DNA of 64,000 nucleotides from Arcanobacterium phocae (GTDB taxonomy: Bacteria; Actinomycetota; Actinomycetes; Actinomycetales; Actinomycetaceae). The notes beneath the pieces were generated by a model that made no database searches, was not told the DNA's origin, and saw only the letters and a list, made by a program, of their open reading frames with translations. The DNA lies in the NCBI RefSeq assembly GCF_018913465.1, contig NZ_JABAPM010000001.1, positions 248,001 through 312,000 of the forward strand, in the 5' to 3' direction. The position numbers and the translations under genes are program-made. Positions 1 through 9,323 of the stretch are shown here, piece by piece (the stretch's first letter is position 1; every line of letters begins with the position of its first letter).

Positions 1-346
1 ACTGCGAATTCCACGGAGTACCCTAGAGGATTTTGAGACGATTTCGGAGACGATGCAGGGGCGGCGACTCAACCGAAATCGCAGTTCACGCGTGAAGAGA
101 TAAGGTTGTGAGGTGAGGTCTTATGTATCAATCCTCGCAATCAGTCATAGAAAGGGAACTGTGGCTGTCCTTCAAGAACTATATCTTCCGTGCGTTAGCG
201 TAGGTCGATCAACAGTCCGGAGCGGTCTGCTTCGTCATGATCACCGAAGACAAGTTCTGTGGATTCGATGCTGCCGAAGTCGGTGGTTGGAGTAACATCG
301 GTGTAGTTCAGGATGATTAGCAGGCCGAGGATTACCTGATGCTTAC
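1..346. other. Non-coding/decayed edge of accessory region
   Basis: No supportable gene is seen. The reading frames here are short, broken by stops, and resemble no family I recognise. Given the adjacent broken ATPase and transposase remnants, this is probably more decayed accessory DNA, but that is inference. Confidence 0.4.
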
Positions 347-1150
347 TCAAGCATCACTCGATGGTGAACGCGAGCGCGAGCACATCTTCATTATGCGTTG
401 GAGAGTGGATGCCCAGCTATTTGGCGAACCCATCGGTTGCTTATCTGACATCATCGCGTAGTGCTGGCCTTGTCCCATCAGCTCAAAGATCTGTTTGGAA
501 GTGCTTCGCATCTGGTCTGGGTTTTGGGCGTCGGTGACGAAGTGGATGTCGTCGCTAATGCCTGTCAAGCTTTGGCTGACATAAGCGACGATTGCTGATG
601 CTTGGTAGTACGAGGAAAAGTCCTCGGAGCTGTCCTCATTCGTACGTACAAACTTGTCTCGGTTGTCTTTCAGGATGCGGGTGCGTAGATCTACTCCGTC
701 ATACCCAGAGAGTTGAAGAAAGTAGTGCTCGAGGATTCTACGCATGACGTTCATCAGCGATACTGAGCTGGTTGCTTCGCGGCATTCGGGCCACATGGCA
801 GCGTAACTGTTAACTACGGGGCTGTAGTTCTCCGTCTGGCTTGGAATCTCTGCCTTGGGCCTCGTACAGAGGGTGGCTCGCGATTGATTGTCCTGTTTCT
901 AGATGAGGTAGTGCGAAGCTGTCGAGTAACTTTTGAGACGGTTGTAGCTTGTTTCTCGGGAAAGCAGGCATTTGTGGGGTAAGGACGAAAAGTTGCTTGA
1001 TGTAGTCGCCGCACTCGTCGCCTTAGAGGTAGTCGAAATTGTTAGCGCAGATGGCGGCCAGGTCGCGTACAAGCGCTGTGACCAAAAAGAGGGCATTGGA
1101 ATCCATACTCGACACGGGGGTCGTCAATGACGACGATCCGATATTTCCCC
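347..1150 (-). pseudogene. AAA_13/RloC-like ATPase remnant
   Basis: This is the decayed C-terminal part of a large AAA_13-type ATPase, the family that includes RloC-like anticodon nucleases and other phage-restriction ATPases. Reading the minus strand, a Walker B-like block VIDDP is followed, after a one-base frame change, by VSSMDSNALFLVTALVRDLA, which matches the family's DDPVSSLDS core. An in-frame stop comes soon after. The family's end block is then found in the frame ending at 347: NVMRRILEHYF, followed by DDIHF and finally GQGQHYAMM. The Walker A half and the LSEGE-like signature are missing upstream, so the gene is truncated as well as frameshifted. It cannot make a working product. 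Family membership is from motif recognition only; whether the ancestor was RloC or another AAA_13 protein cannot be told. Confidence 0.65.
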
Positions 1151-2020
1151 GATTTTGAGATGTTTTTACAGGATGGCTTTTACCCGCTTATAAAGGGAAA
1201 CGTCGAAGTGACCAATCCTTTATAAGCACGAGTTGCTCGATATTTCAGCCGCAGTTGCCAAGAGAGCTCATTTATGAACGTTGCAGTTCATCGATCGCTG
1301 ACACTCACTCGCGTACCTGCACTTCACTCACAAGAGCAGCAAACCTCCGTCTTCGCGAGTGTCCGAATCGATATTAGATTTCGTGACGCCGAGGTCTAAG
1401 CTGCTCTGACTACCATGGCAGAGAGTGTGGTCCATCTTCAGTAAGCATGATGCATCAGTACGTGGATTGGTTCTTGCGTGCGTAGGAGGTGCTATCGGGG
1501 TATGGCTGTGGAAGTGTTTGTTCCTTTTCTATTGAGATGATGTAGGTGGTTGAAAAGACATAGAACTTCGAGACATGCTGCTCATCGTTATGCATACACT
1601 TCTAGCCTTTACGCTCCTACCAATCCATAAGATCAAAAGCAATTCATTCCGTCTGATGATATGGCGTTAAGGGAGCAATAGTTCCATTAATATAAAACCT
1701 ATGGCTGTTACACTGCATTTGTGAATCGGAAAATGCTAGTGGGGGCTCAAAGAAGGGTTTGATAGACTGACAGTGCAAGCAAGAATCCACGCTTTTCTGG
1801 TGGGCGCGAAGGCTGGATTTTCTAGTTGTTGGACCATAAACGCCACATTGTTATCTCATTCAGCGGGTGTCCATAGGGATCACATACTTCTTTCTTGCGA
1901 TGTGTTTTTCGTCATAGCAGCGATTCTCGTTGAACTTGGTTCACGACATTCGTTAGCAAACTTGCGTTCTCCTGTGCATGTCTCTGATGAAGAGAACGCG
2001 AGCTTCGCATATCTATTGGA
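1151..2020. other. Non-coding stretch between remnants
   Basis: About 870 bases without a gene I can support. One plus-strand open frame of 88 codons (1773-2039) has no recognisable domain, no convincing ribosome binding site and runs into the IS30 remnant, so it is probably chance. No tRNA, clear repeat or terminator was seen. Confidence 0.45.
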
Positions 2021-3310
2021 CAATACCGGCGGATTCTAGGAGTGGTTGCAACAGTCGTTGTTGATTAGTTCGATTATTCGTTCGGTTGGTTTGTCCCGGT
2101 CTAGTGTTTTGTGGGGATGGTCGTTGAGTTCTTCGTTGACTGGGTCGAGATAGGCTTTTAGAGTATTGGCTGAGATCGGTTCCTTTTGGGAAGTATTGGC
2201 GGAGTAACCCGTGTGTGTTTTCATTTGTTCCGCGTTGCCAGGGTGAATGTGGATCGCAATAAATATACATCCATGTTTAGCATGGTTGAAATTTTCGCGT
2301 GTAGAGCCATTTGCGAGCCTTGATCCCAGGTTAAGGAGTTATGTAAAAGCTTGGGAAGTGCGCTCAATTTTCTTCACTATTGCTTCTTGCACACTACCTG
2401 CATCATGATTAGCCGGGTAAGTGGAGCAAGACGTGTAAAACGTGTCGTGCGTTCAACGAGCGTGCCGATAGCACTCTTGTTCTCAGCCCCCGGTGATCAA
2501 GTTACCTTCCCAATGACCAAGTGAGCGCACATGTATCGATTTCTTCAGGCTGGTTGGCGATCATCACCATCGGATCACCCAAGCCTGGTTTTCTATGCAA
2601 GGTCAGATGACGTGGTCGGCGTTTTGATCTGCCAGATCGTAGTACTTGGTCAACATCGAGTTGTCGGCTAGCGCGGGCATGAACATAGATAGCTTGATAT
2701 ATAGTTTCGCTCCATACGTGCATCGACTCATCACGGGGATACATCTTTTTCAGTCTGCCACTTATCTGAGCTGGACTCCAATGCATCTTTAGATACTTCT
2801 CAACTAACGCAAACATCACGGGGTAGGCAAGAAATTTTCGGTGTCTTTGACCGTTTCAAACACTGACGTGAGATTTGGTGAACTCTATAAGGTTCACATG
2901 CTCTCGTTATCAGGATGAGTATTTGCTCGAACTACACGGCTCATACTAGAAGGAGCACGACCCAGGCGTTGCGATATCTTCCGAATGCTCGCATTGTGTT
3001 TGAGCAGTCAGCGATAATGATGCGTTCATCTTGGGAAAAGTAGCGACTGCTAATAGAATTCGGCTTGTCCACGTCAAACACTACCAGTCCACACGTACGG
3101 CTTCGTTACAGCCCGTTGAACGACTCCTGCCGCTAGGCCAAACTTTGCCAGTACATTTTGAAACACCCACAGGTTTCGCGGCCTGAGTGAAATTCATTCC
3201 TTCATCCAGTAGACATATGCAATGTTCACACCTCGCAATACACATCACTGAACGCCTCGGGTACTGCACCCCTTGGTATTCCCAAACGCCCGATAATCCC
3301 TTTCGCAAGT
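2020..3310 (-). mobile_element. Decayed IS30-family insertion sequence
   Basis: A nearly full-length but inactivated IS30-family transposase is readable in pieces along the minus strand. From about 3300 the N-terminal part shows LLDEGMNFTQAAKPVGVSKC. Next comes the helix-turn-helix block RYFSQDERIIIAD, then, after a frame change, RKISQRLGRAPSSMSRVV. A block WSPAQISGRLKKMYP (2502-2819) follows, then GHWEGNLITG with TLVERTTRF, the start of the DDE catalytic domain. The end block is [20 protein letters not shown], which contains the family's conserved catalytic region, and then a further frame change. At least four frameshifts or stops separate the blocks, so no active transposase can be made. 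Terminal inverted repeats and target duplications were not identified. Confidence 0.8.
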
Positions 3311-3349
3311 CAGGTGTTGCAACAATCCCTAGAACCCGCCCCCCCCTGT

Positions 3350-3700
3350 GCCGGTACTCGTAGGGGGTCTACACGCTTTTGTGACCGATGTGTTCTCTCC
3401 GGACGGATTTATCGGGTGGGTGCAATCTGATTCGATGTGTACTTAAAGCGTTGCCACTGCAGGTGCTCAATCAGGCGATTGTATGCGCGAAGAAAACGAC
3501 GGGGCTGATTCATAGGAGGTTGTGGGCGGACGTGGTTGGGTGTTGAAATTGCGACGTTTGAATGGGTCTCGTGGTTGAACGGAGTCGCGGCTTGCCCAGA
3601 GCCTGGGCTACCGTACCGTAACACCGGCTGAGGTTGAAGATGAGTTTTGGACCGGCAACATGGGACACGAAATATTGGAAATTAAGACACACGTCTAGGA
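3350..3700 (+). mobile_element. IS3-family transposase fragment, plus strand
   Basis: Fragment of an IS3-family OrfB integrase domain. The plus strand reads GLHAFVTDVFS, then GWVQSDSMCT, then after a stop and frame change LKALPLQVLNQAIV, then LIHRRLWADVV, ATFEWVSWLNG and TPAEVEDEFW near the C terminus. The blocks are in the order found in IS3-family OrfB, but some between them (such as the SDRGSQY segment) are missing and frames change several times. The N-terminal half and OrfA are absent. The fragment lies back to back with a second IS3 piece on the other strand, so it is probably from a separate copy or an inversion. Confidence 0.65.
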
Positions 3701-3704
3701 CTAA

Positions 3705-4460
3705 AACCCGGAGAACTTCATTAAGTGCCTATAACGGTAAGGCTTCAACCAACATTTAATCCGATAATGCACATCCCGCAACCTTCGGGAGTACACATCA
3801 GTAATGAAAGTAGCATAGACAAACCTGGCACAGATTTTTACATATGTAATATCGGCAACCCGCAACTGGTTCGAACCTCAAGTCTTAAACTCAGGTTGCA
3901 CTAGGCCAGGACGTATATCAGCATGCTTTCTTTTCCGGATATTATCAGGCGCTTGAGCTTTCCTTGCCGACACTCCAGCAAGACCCATTAACCTACAAGT
4001 CTATGTCCGCACACCCACATCAAGTTGACGGGCCAGAGTATGTCATATCTTCCTCACCCCGCACACTAATAATTCAATACGTGAAGAAGTCTTAGCAGTT
4101 CTTCCAACTCTCTATCATGGCAAGCACTAGGCCCACGGCGCTTAGCTTCCCTATAGCCTCAAGAGGAAATAAAACCCTCGTGCACACCTGATGTCAGACG
4201 TCACACGTACGAACTCAATGCCGAAACATTCACTATGATTATCTATTATCACAATTATTCGACGTTTAGGCTGGAATTCGGATGCGAAAAGAGCTGAGGT
4301 GGCTCTGAGCCGCCCGTTCACGTTGCACAGACTCTGATTCTCCCGTCGAAGCCTAGAATTCTCGTTAATGAGATCTTCTCAACCCTATTAACCCGCCCAG
4401 ATTTGCGAGCTTCGTAAACCATCGCCTAGCAACGTGTCACTATACCTCAAACTTAACGTC
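3705..4460 (-). mobile_element. IS3-family element remnant, minus strand
   Basis: A second IS3-family remnant, read on the minus strand from about 4460 down to 3705. Near 4370 the OrfA C-terminal coiled-coil is seen as NENSRLRRENQSLCNVNGRL, followed by RATSALFASEF. OrfB pieces follow: HSECFGIE, an ELLRLLHVLNY-like stretch, WHTLARQLDVGV, RLMGLAGVSARKAQAP, then NQLRVADITYVKICARFVYA and a degraded TDVYSRR block. Many stops and frameshifts interrupt it, and it ends around the point where the plus-strand IS3 fragment starts. The product would be inactive. Assignment rests on the ordered series of family blocks; no terminal repeats were located. Confidence 0.65.
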
Positions 4461-4725
4461 TATAATCTCATTTGTGGCCTTAATCGAAAGATCTTAAGTG
4501 AGAATCTAGTCTTCAGCTAGGCACGCAATATGACATTTTGTTTCTTGATCGAGTGACTTAGACATGATCCGAATTCTCCTGTTTGTTCAAACAGAAGAAA
4601 AGCGATATCACTTCAGGCAATTTATATGAGATTAGCGTTTTTATTTCCTTATTGGCTAATATAACATGAATTTGTGTGGTTATCGGTTACGTATAGCCTC
4701 GCTCTAACGTTACAATGGAGGAATC
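4460..4725. other. AT-rich leader before the unknown two-gene module
   Basis: No gene seen. The sequence is visibly AT-rich and ends in a GGAGG ribosome binding site (about 4716-4720) just before the ATG at 4726. A promoter for the following module is likely here but no hexamers stand out. Confidence 0.4.
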
Positions 4726-5859
4726 ATGGCTAACTGGGGCTATCGAGTCTATACTTTTGAGATGCTCGAAGGTAGAAGTACTGTTCTGATGCAAGAAATT
4801 GAGGACCATCGCGAACGTTTACATGAAATTATCAAATTGGTTGGTCGATGTACGCGAGTCGGTAAGCCTCACTCGCAAGAGCAAATTCTCTCTGACGATG
4901 ATAGCGATGACATAGAGGAGGCTGAATTTGATGAAACTGACCCAACTTTGTCACTACGGTGTGTTGATTATAATAGCGAGATGAATGCGATTCATGCCAG
5001 CGTTGCAATGGGGGAGCGAGGGCTTCATGATTATGCGACAAACCCGAATGACAGAACTGATCGTTTGAATGTGCAAAATCGTAGTGCAGAAACCCCAATG
5101 CGAGTAGATTTTTTCTTTGCAACTGCTTCAAAAAAAGGATTTATCGTTGCCGAAATGGTAGGTGCTAAAGACTCAATTCCATCACTAATAAAATGGATTA
5201 ATTTCCTCGCTCGTGAAAGGCGTAAGCAACAGATAGATGAGATTAGCAACGCCGATGCTCAAATTGATTCGGACGGCAATAAGATTAGCAAGAGCAAGCT
5301 AAAAAGTAGGGTTCCACTGGCCATTAGAATCCGTGCTCAACGCGTTGCCGATCCAGAGTTATTACGAGCCATCGTCGATGATATGACGTCTATGGATGCT
5401 ACTTTCACTGGCACGGATGTCAACGGCAAGGAGAGTACTTATAAACTTACGATTAAAGTTAAGGCGACGCAGGTACGCGAAGGAATCATAAAGCGTTTTA
5501 GGAATAGCAAACTTTCACCAGACGTGATAATCACGGAGACTTTGAATGACTTAGACATGGATGCGGACTCTTTAAAAGATGCTAATCTTGGGGTAGATAG
5601 CATGAAGGTGTATGTTCAAAGCCCCCATGGAAACAAGACACTTCTTCCGGGACAACTAGCTGATTTATTCAACTATAAGTTTAAATCAAAGGGGCATCCG
5701 AAAACCGAGCCGTACTACCAAACAACCCTTGATAAGATAGCCCAACTCAGTCAAACAGCTCAGGTCGCTCTCAAAACGCCCGATAAGGATTGCTTTGTCG
5801 AATGGGTGAAAGGTGAGGAAGAAACATGGATGACAGGCCAACAAACGGACAACGAATAG
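4726..5859 (+). CDS. Hypothetical protein, first gene of two-gene module
   Basis: I do not recognise the family of this 377-residue soluble protein. It has no signal peptide or membrane segment. Residues 57-72 form a strongly acidic stretch (DDDSDD followed by EEAEFDETD). Residues 126-158 (RVDFFFATASKKGFIVAEMV and on to LIKWI) look like a compact alpha/beta core. A basic, Lys/Arg-rich helix follows near 160-200, and the C-terminal half (about 200-330) is mixed alpha/beta. The start has a good GGAGG site. The 3' end overlaps the start of a four-helix membrane protein gene by 34 bases, which points to translational coupling and a joint function. The gene is AT-richer than the core genes to the right and lies among decayed IS elements and a broken restriction-type ATPase, which suggests horizontal transfer. 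An anti-phage or other conflict role is possible but unproven. Confidence 0.75.
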   Translation: MANWGYRVYTFEMLEGRSTVLMQEIEDHRERLHEIIKLVGRCTRVGKPHSQEQILSDDDSDDIEEAEFDETDPTLSLRCVDYNSEMNAIHASVAMGERGLHDYATNPNDRTDRLNVQNRSAETPMRVDFFFATASKKGFIVAEMVGAKDSIPSLIKWINFLARERRKQQIDEISNADAQIDSDGNKISKSKLKSRVPLAIRIRAQRVADPELLRAIVDDMTSMDATFTGTDVNGKESTYKLTIKVKATQVREGIIKRFRNSKLSPDVIITETLNDLDMDADSLKDANLGVDSMKVYVQSPHGNKTLLPGQLADLFNYKFKSKGHPKTEPYYQTTLDKIAQLSQTAQVALKTPDKDCFVEWVKGEEETWMTGQQTDNE

Positions 5860-6389
5860 GAGCGCCAACAGTTCCATTGAAGTTTGCAATCACCGTTCTT
5901 GTTATATGTGCGATTACTTTATGGATTTTAGATGCTAGAGCAAGAGACTTTGGAACTATCGCCAGTGCACTTGGACTTTATTCGGCGGGTCTTTTAGGCG
6001 TATTTAGCGTTTTGAACGGGTGGCGTAGCTCCATCACGAAAAGGCGAATTCGTTACCAAAACATTGAGAATAGATGGCGTATAGTCGTAGACCGAGCAGT
6101 CAAGTTTTCCCTTATCGGATCGGCATTAGCTTTCGCGCTAATGCTATTTGGAGTCATAGCGCCAGCAGTTAAATTACAAGTTTCCATGATAGTCGAAGCC
6201 TCGATTTATTCATTCATTGCAAGGTTGGTAAGTGTTGTTGCTATCACGGGAGTCGTAGCTCTTGGGATGATGTCACTCCAGATCGTTAGAGATGTGAATG
6301 CCGTCTACGACTGGAACAACCATGTCGAGGAGGAAGATAATTCTGTGGAAGAACAACGTGCTATGATCAATCAGCGTAAATCGGTCTAA
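5826..6389 (+). CDS. Four-helix membrane protein, second gene of module
   Basis: A 187-residue predicted inner-membrane protein of unrecognised family. Hydrophobic segments lie at about 17-36, 43-65, 92-114 and 127-154, giving a four-helix topology. A basic loop of about 27 residues (SITKRRIRYQNIENRWR) lies between helices 2 and 3, and an acidic C-terminal tail (VEEEDNSVEEQR) follows helix 4. Basic loop and tail fit cytoplasmic placement. The chosen ATG at 5826 lies inside the upstream gene but is preceded by GAGGAAGAAAC, a credible ribosome binding site, so the 34-base overlap is probably real and couples the pair. Small multi-helix proteins paired with a soluble sensor are common effectors in anti-phage systems such as Kiwa, but gene order and sequence do not match any I know. 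Confidence 0.72.
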   Translation: MDDRPTNGQRIGAPTVPLKFAITVLVICAITLWILDARARDFGTIASALGLYSAGLLGVFSVLNGWRSSITKRRIRYQNIENRWRIVVDRAVKFSLIGSALAFALMLFGVIAPAVKLQVSMIVEASIYSFIARLVSVVAITGVVALGMMSLQIVRDVNAVYDWNNHVEEEDNSVEEQRAMINQRKSV

Positions 6390-6611
6390 GTGAATCTAAA
6401 ATTTTTCGAGTCTACAACTGTTGCAATAACTATATTGTTACTTTTTGGCAGATGTGATTTCCAACGAAGAGAAGTTGCCAACGATATGACAAGAACAATG
6501 AATAACTAATCTGAACCCTCAAATTTATTCCACCGGCCATGCGATTCCTGATGCTCGTATGAGGTTGCGAGTTGCTAACTAAAAAAGAGGTACGATCTAG
6601 CTGGTACAGGC

Positions 6612-7755
6612 ATGCGTTATCCTCCAATCTGTATTTTTAGTTGCGTTTTCATTTCTGTGTGTATATCCAGTGGTGTTGCTGGGGGGCAGCTGATTTTGGT
6701 TTCGCGAGCCTTACGGTGGAAGACCCTGCAGTCGAATCCTCCTGGATATGAAACGTGGGTGCTCTGTTTCCTTCTAGTATGCGATGTTTTATACCTTGTC
6801 TTCTATAAAGACGTGGTGTTTCAGCTGGTTTGCAAGAGCAATTGCAGGATTCGCAGTGGCATTCGTCAATTTCTCCCAATTACTATCTATGGTTCGTTGT
6901 TCTTCTTGGGATTTGTTTTGTGGCGTTTACGTGCTATGTCTAAAACCGGCTGACAAGCTACTGCCGCTCATCCCAGTTCTGGCTATTGGGGTGCTCTATA
7001 TTATCATTGTTTATGTTGTCCTGTGGACGATACAGATTTTTGAATACGCTAGTTTAATCGACCTATATATGCTTATTCCCGTCGTTGTATTCGTGCTGAT
7101 TGTATCCAGAACAATAGCTATTACTGTGCGGACACATAAATTAGATGCAGATCGATCCGTGAAGATTGAAACCCATCCAATTCTCGCGAAGCTCAACAGC
7201 TATTTTGCACGAGCGAAAACCTGGCCCGTATTGGGGTTCTTGATAGCCTTACCCGTGATGGGAGTAGTTTATGTGATATTGCTGTTGCTCGGACAAGGCC
7301 CGCATGCACTTATCAGGGCTTTTACGGACACTAGTGAATGGACTTTATCGCAACAAATTTCGCCACCGAATGTATTCTATGATGAGCACTATCTTTGTAC
7401 AGTGGCAGCTGGTGGTCACAAGAAACTTGTTAAACCAATGCGTGGAGGAATCCGGCACGGACACCCAGTAATAGTGAATCGGCAATTGCTCGTAGCCAAT
7501 GCTTTTGAACAGGTAATCTCTGACCGGTTACCTCGTATGCACCGATTGCTCCGCCATTTTTATGACCGGTATGGCTTTGATCTAGCTAAGCGCATAAGAA
7601 CAAAATGGGTGGCAGATATTGTTTGGGTATTGATGAAGCCTTTGGAATGGGGTTTTCTATCTGTTATTTACCTGTGCGTTCGCCACCCCGAAGACCTCAT
7701 TGCCATGCAATACATGGGCATTCACTACCATGAGCTCTCTGATTTAGATGGTTAA
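6612..7755 (+). pseudogene. DUF6688-like membrane protein, frameshifted
   Basis: Two overlapping frames together make one protein of about 380 residues. The first frame (from ATG 6612) encodes the N-terminal part with membrane segments (VLCFLLVCDVLYLVF, then TIYGSLFFLGFVLW). The second frame carries the rest: PADKLLPLIPVLAIGVLY, further helices, and a conserved-looking C-terminal block from AAGGHKKLVKPMRGG and VNRQLLVANAFEQV to ADIVWVLMKPLEWGF. I associate that block with DUF6688; the family name is from memory. The frames join if one A is removed from the AAAA run at 6943-6946, giving SKPADKLLPLIP. So this is a single-base frameshift, either a real lesion, phase variation or a sequencing error. 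Function is unknown. The ribosome binding site at 6612 is weak, so the true start is uncertain. Confidence 0.6.
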
Positions 7756-7900
7756 TTAATGCATTTCAATGTTGGAATGAGTTGCAGGTGTCAATTCTGC
7801 TCAAAGCTACATCGTGCTAGTTTCCCATCATAGCGGTGGCGCAGGTTGGTACTATGTTTGCTATATTCTGCAACACTGATTCAACGGAGAAGAAAATATT

Positions 7901-8845
7901 ATGACCACTCCAAATACCCTTTCTTCCTGGCCGGAACTTCGGATTGATGATTGGGAAGATACCCGCGATACCTTGCACATGTGGACGCAGATTATTGGCA
8001 AGATTCGTATGCAGTATGCGCCGCTCGTTAATCATTGGTGGCAGGTCACGTTGTATGTATCGCCGGTTGGTTTGACGACGTCGTCGATCCCTTTTCACGG
8101 CGACGTGTTCGATATCGAATTCGATTTTATTAGCCATGAAATTCGGTTCCGTCGTAGCAACGGACTGCAAGCGAAGTTTGCGCTAGAGCCGATGACGGTA
8201 GCTGACTTTTACACAAAGGTACAACAGTCCATGGCAGACATCGATGTTCCTATGGACATTAGTGTTATCCCTAATGAGGTTGACCCAGCAATTCCGTTCC
8301 CGGAGGATACTGTTCATAAGAGTTATGACAAGGACGCTGTTCACCGTTTCTGGTTGCAGTTATCGAAGGTCCATATTGCGTTGGATAGTTTCCGTGCAGG
8401 GTTCTTGGGTAAGGTAAGCCCGGTGCATTTCTTCTGGGGATCATTCGATATGGCCTGTACTCGTTTCGTGGATGAGCCTGCTCCGCAGCATCCGGGTGGT
8501 GTTCCAAACTGTGCTGACTGGGTGATGGTGGAAGGCTATTCGCATCATCTAACGAGCGCTGGTTTCTGGCCTGGAGGGGAGGGCGAAGGCATGTTCTATT
8601 CCTACGCATATCCTGCTCCAGATGGCTACGCTCGCCAAAAGATTGAACCTGCTGAAGCTTATTACAGTGAAGAATTGTATGAGTATGTTCTGCCTTATGA
8701 GGCGGTCCGTAAGTCGGACAATCCGGAAGAGATGGTTCGCCAGTTCTTGGAGAGCACATACGCTTTGGCTGCTGACCTGGACGGTTGGGATCGAGAAAAG
8801 TTGGACGCTGACCCAGATCGCCTAGCCACCTATATGAATGAGTAG
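7901..8845 (+). CDS. DUF5996 family protein
   Basis: A 314-residue soluble protein that fits the DUF5996 family, whose function is not known. Matching features include the early WPELRIDDWEDTRDTLHMWT block, then a tryptophan- and histidine-rich stretch (NHWWQVTLYVSPVGLTT) and the motif SPVHFFWGSFDMACTRF near the middle, followed by EGYSHHLTSAGFWPGG. The many conserved aromatic and acidic residues suggest an enzyme, but no catalytic site is established. The start is supported by GGAG upstream of ATG 7901. It stands alone between the accessory island and ybjQ, and base composition returns here to that of the core genes. I take it as the first core-like gene after the island. Confidence 0.8.
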   Translation: MTTPNTLSSWPELRIDDWEDTRDTLHMWTQIIGKIRMQYAPLVNHWWQVTLYVSPVGLTTSSIPFHGDVFDIEFDFISHEIRFRRSNGLQAKFALEPMTVADFYTKVQQSMADIDVPMDISVIPNEVDPAIPFPEDTVHKSYDKDAVHRFWLQLSKVHIALDSFRAGFLGKVSPVHFFWGSFDMACTRFVDEPAPQHPGGVPNCADWVMVEGYSHHLTSAGFWPGGEGEGMFYSYAYPAPDGYARQKIEPAEAYYSEELYEYVLPYEAVRKSDNPEEMVRQFLESTYALAADLDGWDREKLDADPDRLATYMNE

Positions 8846-8933
8846 TTTTCGCAGACCGTTTAAGCCTATGTCGCTATCAATGTTCGGCACTAGATAGAAT
8901 ACAAAAAGTTTATACATCATTGGAGATGCTTCT

Positions 8934-9254
8934 ATGATTTCAGTAACCACACCCTCGATCGAGGGGCACAACATTATTCGCTACCATGGCATCGTCTTTG
9001 GTGAAGTCATCCAAGGCGTTAACGCGATAAAGGATATCGGCGCCGGGTTGACAAACTTCTTTGGTGGCCGGTCCGGTTCATATGAAGAAGAAATCCTACG
9101 CAGCCGAGAAGCCGCAATCCAAGAAATGGAAAACCGTGCCGCCGCACTTGGTGCAAACGCGGTCGTCGGTGTAGATATTGACTACGAAGTGCTTGGAGCC
9201 GGAAACAACATGCTGATGGTTACTGCTTCTGGTACCGCCGTCTACATCGACTAA
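8934..9254 (+). CDS. YbjQ/UPF0145 family protein
   Basis: A 106-residue member of the YbjQ (UPF0145) family, sometimes called a putative heavy-metal-binding domain. Family members form pentamers; the role is not established. Typical features are the G-x-V-x-G-E core near the N terminus ([20 protein letters not shown]), the helix [20 protein letters not shown], and the GVDIDYEV strand. The length is typical and the gene looks intact. TTGGAGATG gives a good ribosome binding site before ATG 8934. A strong two-way terminator separates it from phoU downstream. Confidence 0.88.
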   Translation: MISVTTPSIEGHNIIRYHGIVFGEVIQGVNAIKDIGAGLTNFFGGRSGSYEEEILRSREAAIQEMENRAAALGANAVVGVDIDYEVLGAGNNMLMVTASGTAVYID

Positions 9255-9280
9255 CGTTGGCAAAACGATCACAACCAATA

Positions 9281-9318
9281 ATAACACTTGGCGCTGGTAC
9301 ACCAGCGCCAAGTGTTAT
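9281..9318. terminator. Bidirectional terminator ybjQ/phoU
   Basis: An 18-bp perfect inverted repeat (ATAACACTTGGCGCTGGT and its complement, with an AC loop) lies between the convergent ybjQ and phoU genes. A/T bases flank it on both sides. It very likely ends transcription in both directions. Confidence 0.8.
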
Positions 9319-9323
9319 CAGTA

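Noticed and set aside
1773-2039. 88-codon plus-strand open frame in the accessory region
   Set aside because: No domain, no ribosome binding site, and it runs into the IS30 remnant; likely a chance frame in decayed DNA.
4726-6389. Kiwa (KwaA/KwaB) system
   Set aside because: Gene order is reversed relative to Kiwa and I see no DUF4868 resemblance in the soluble protein; only the four-helix topology is shared.
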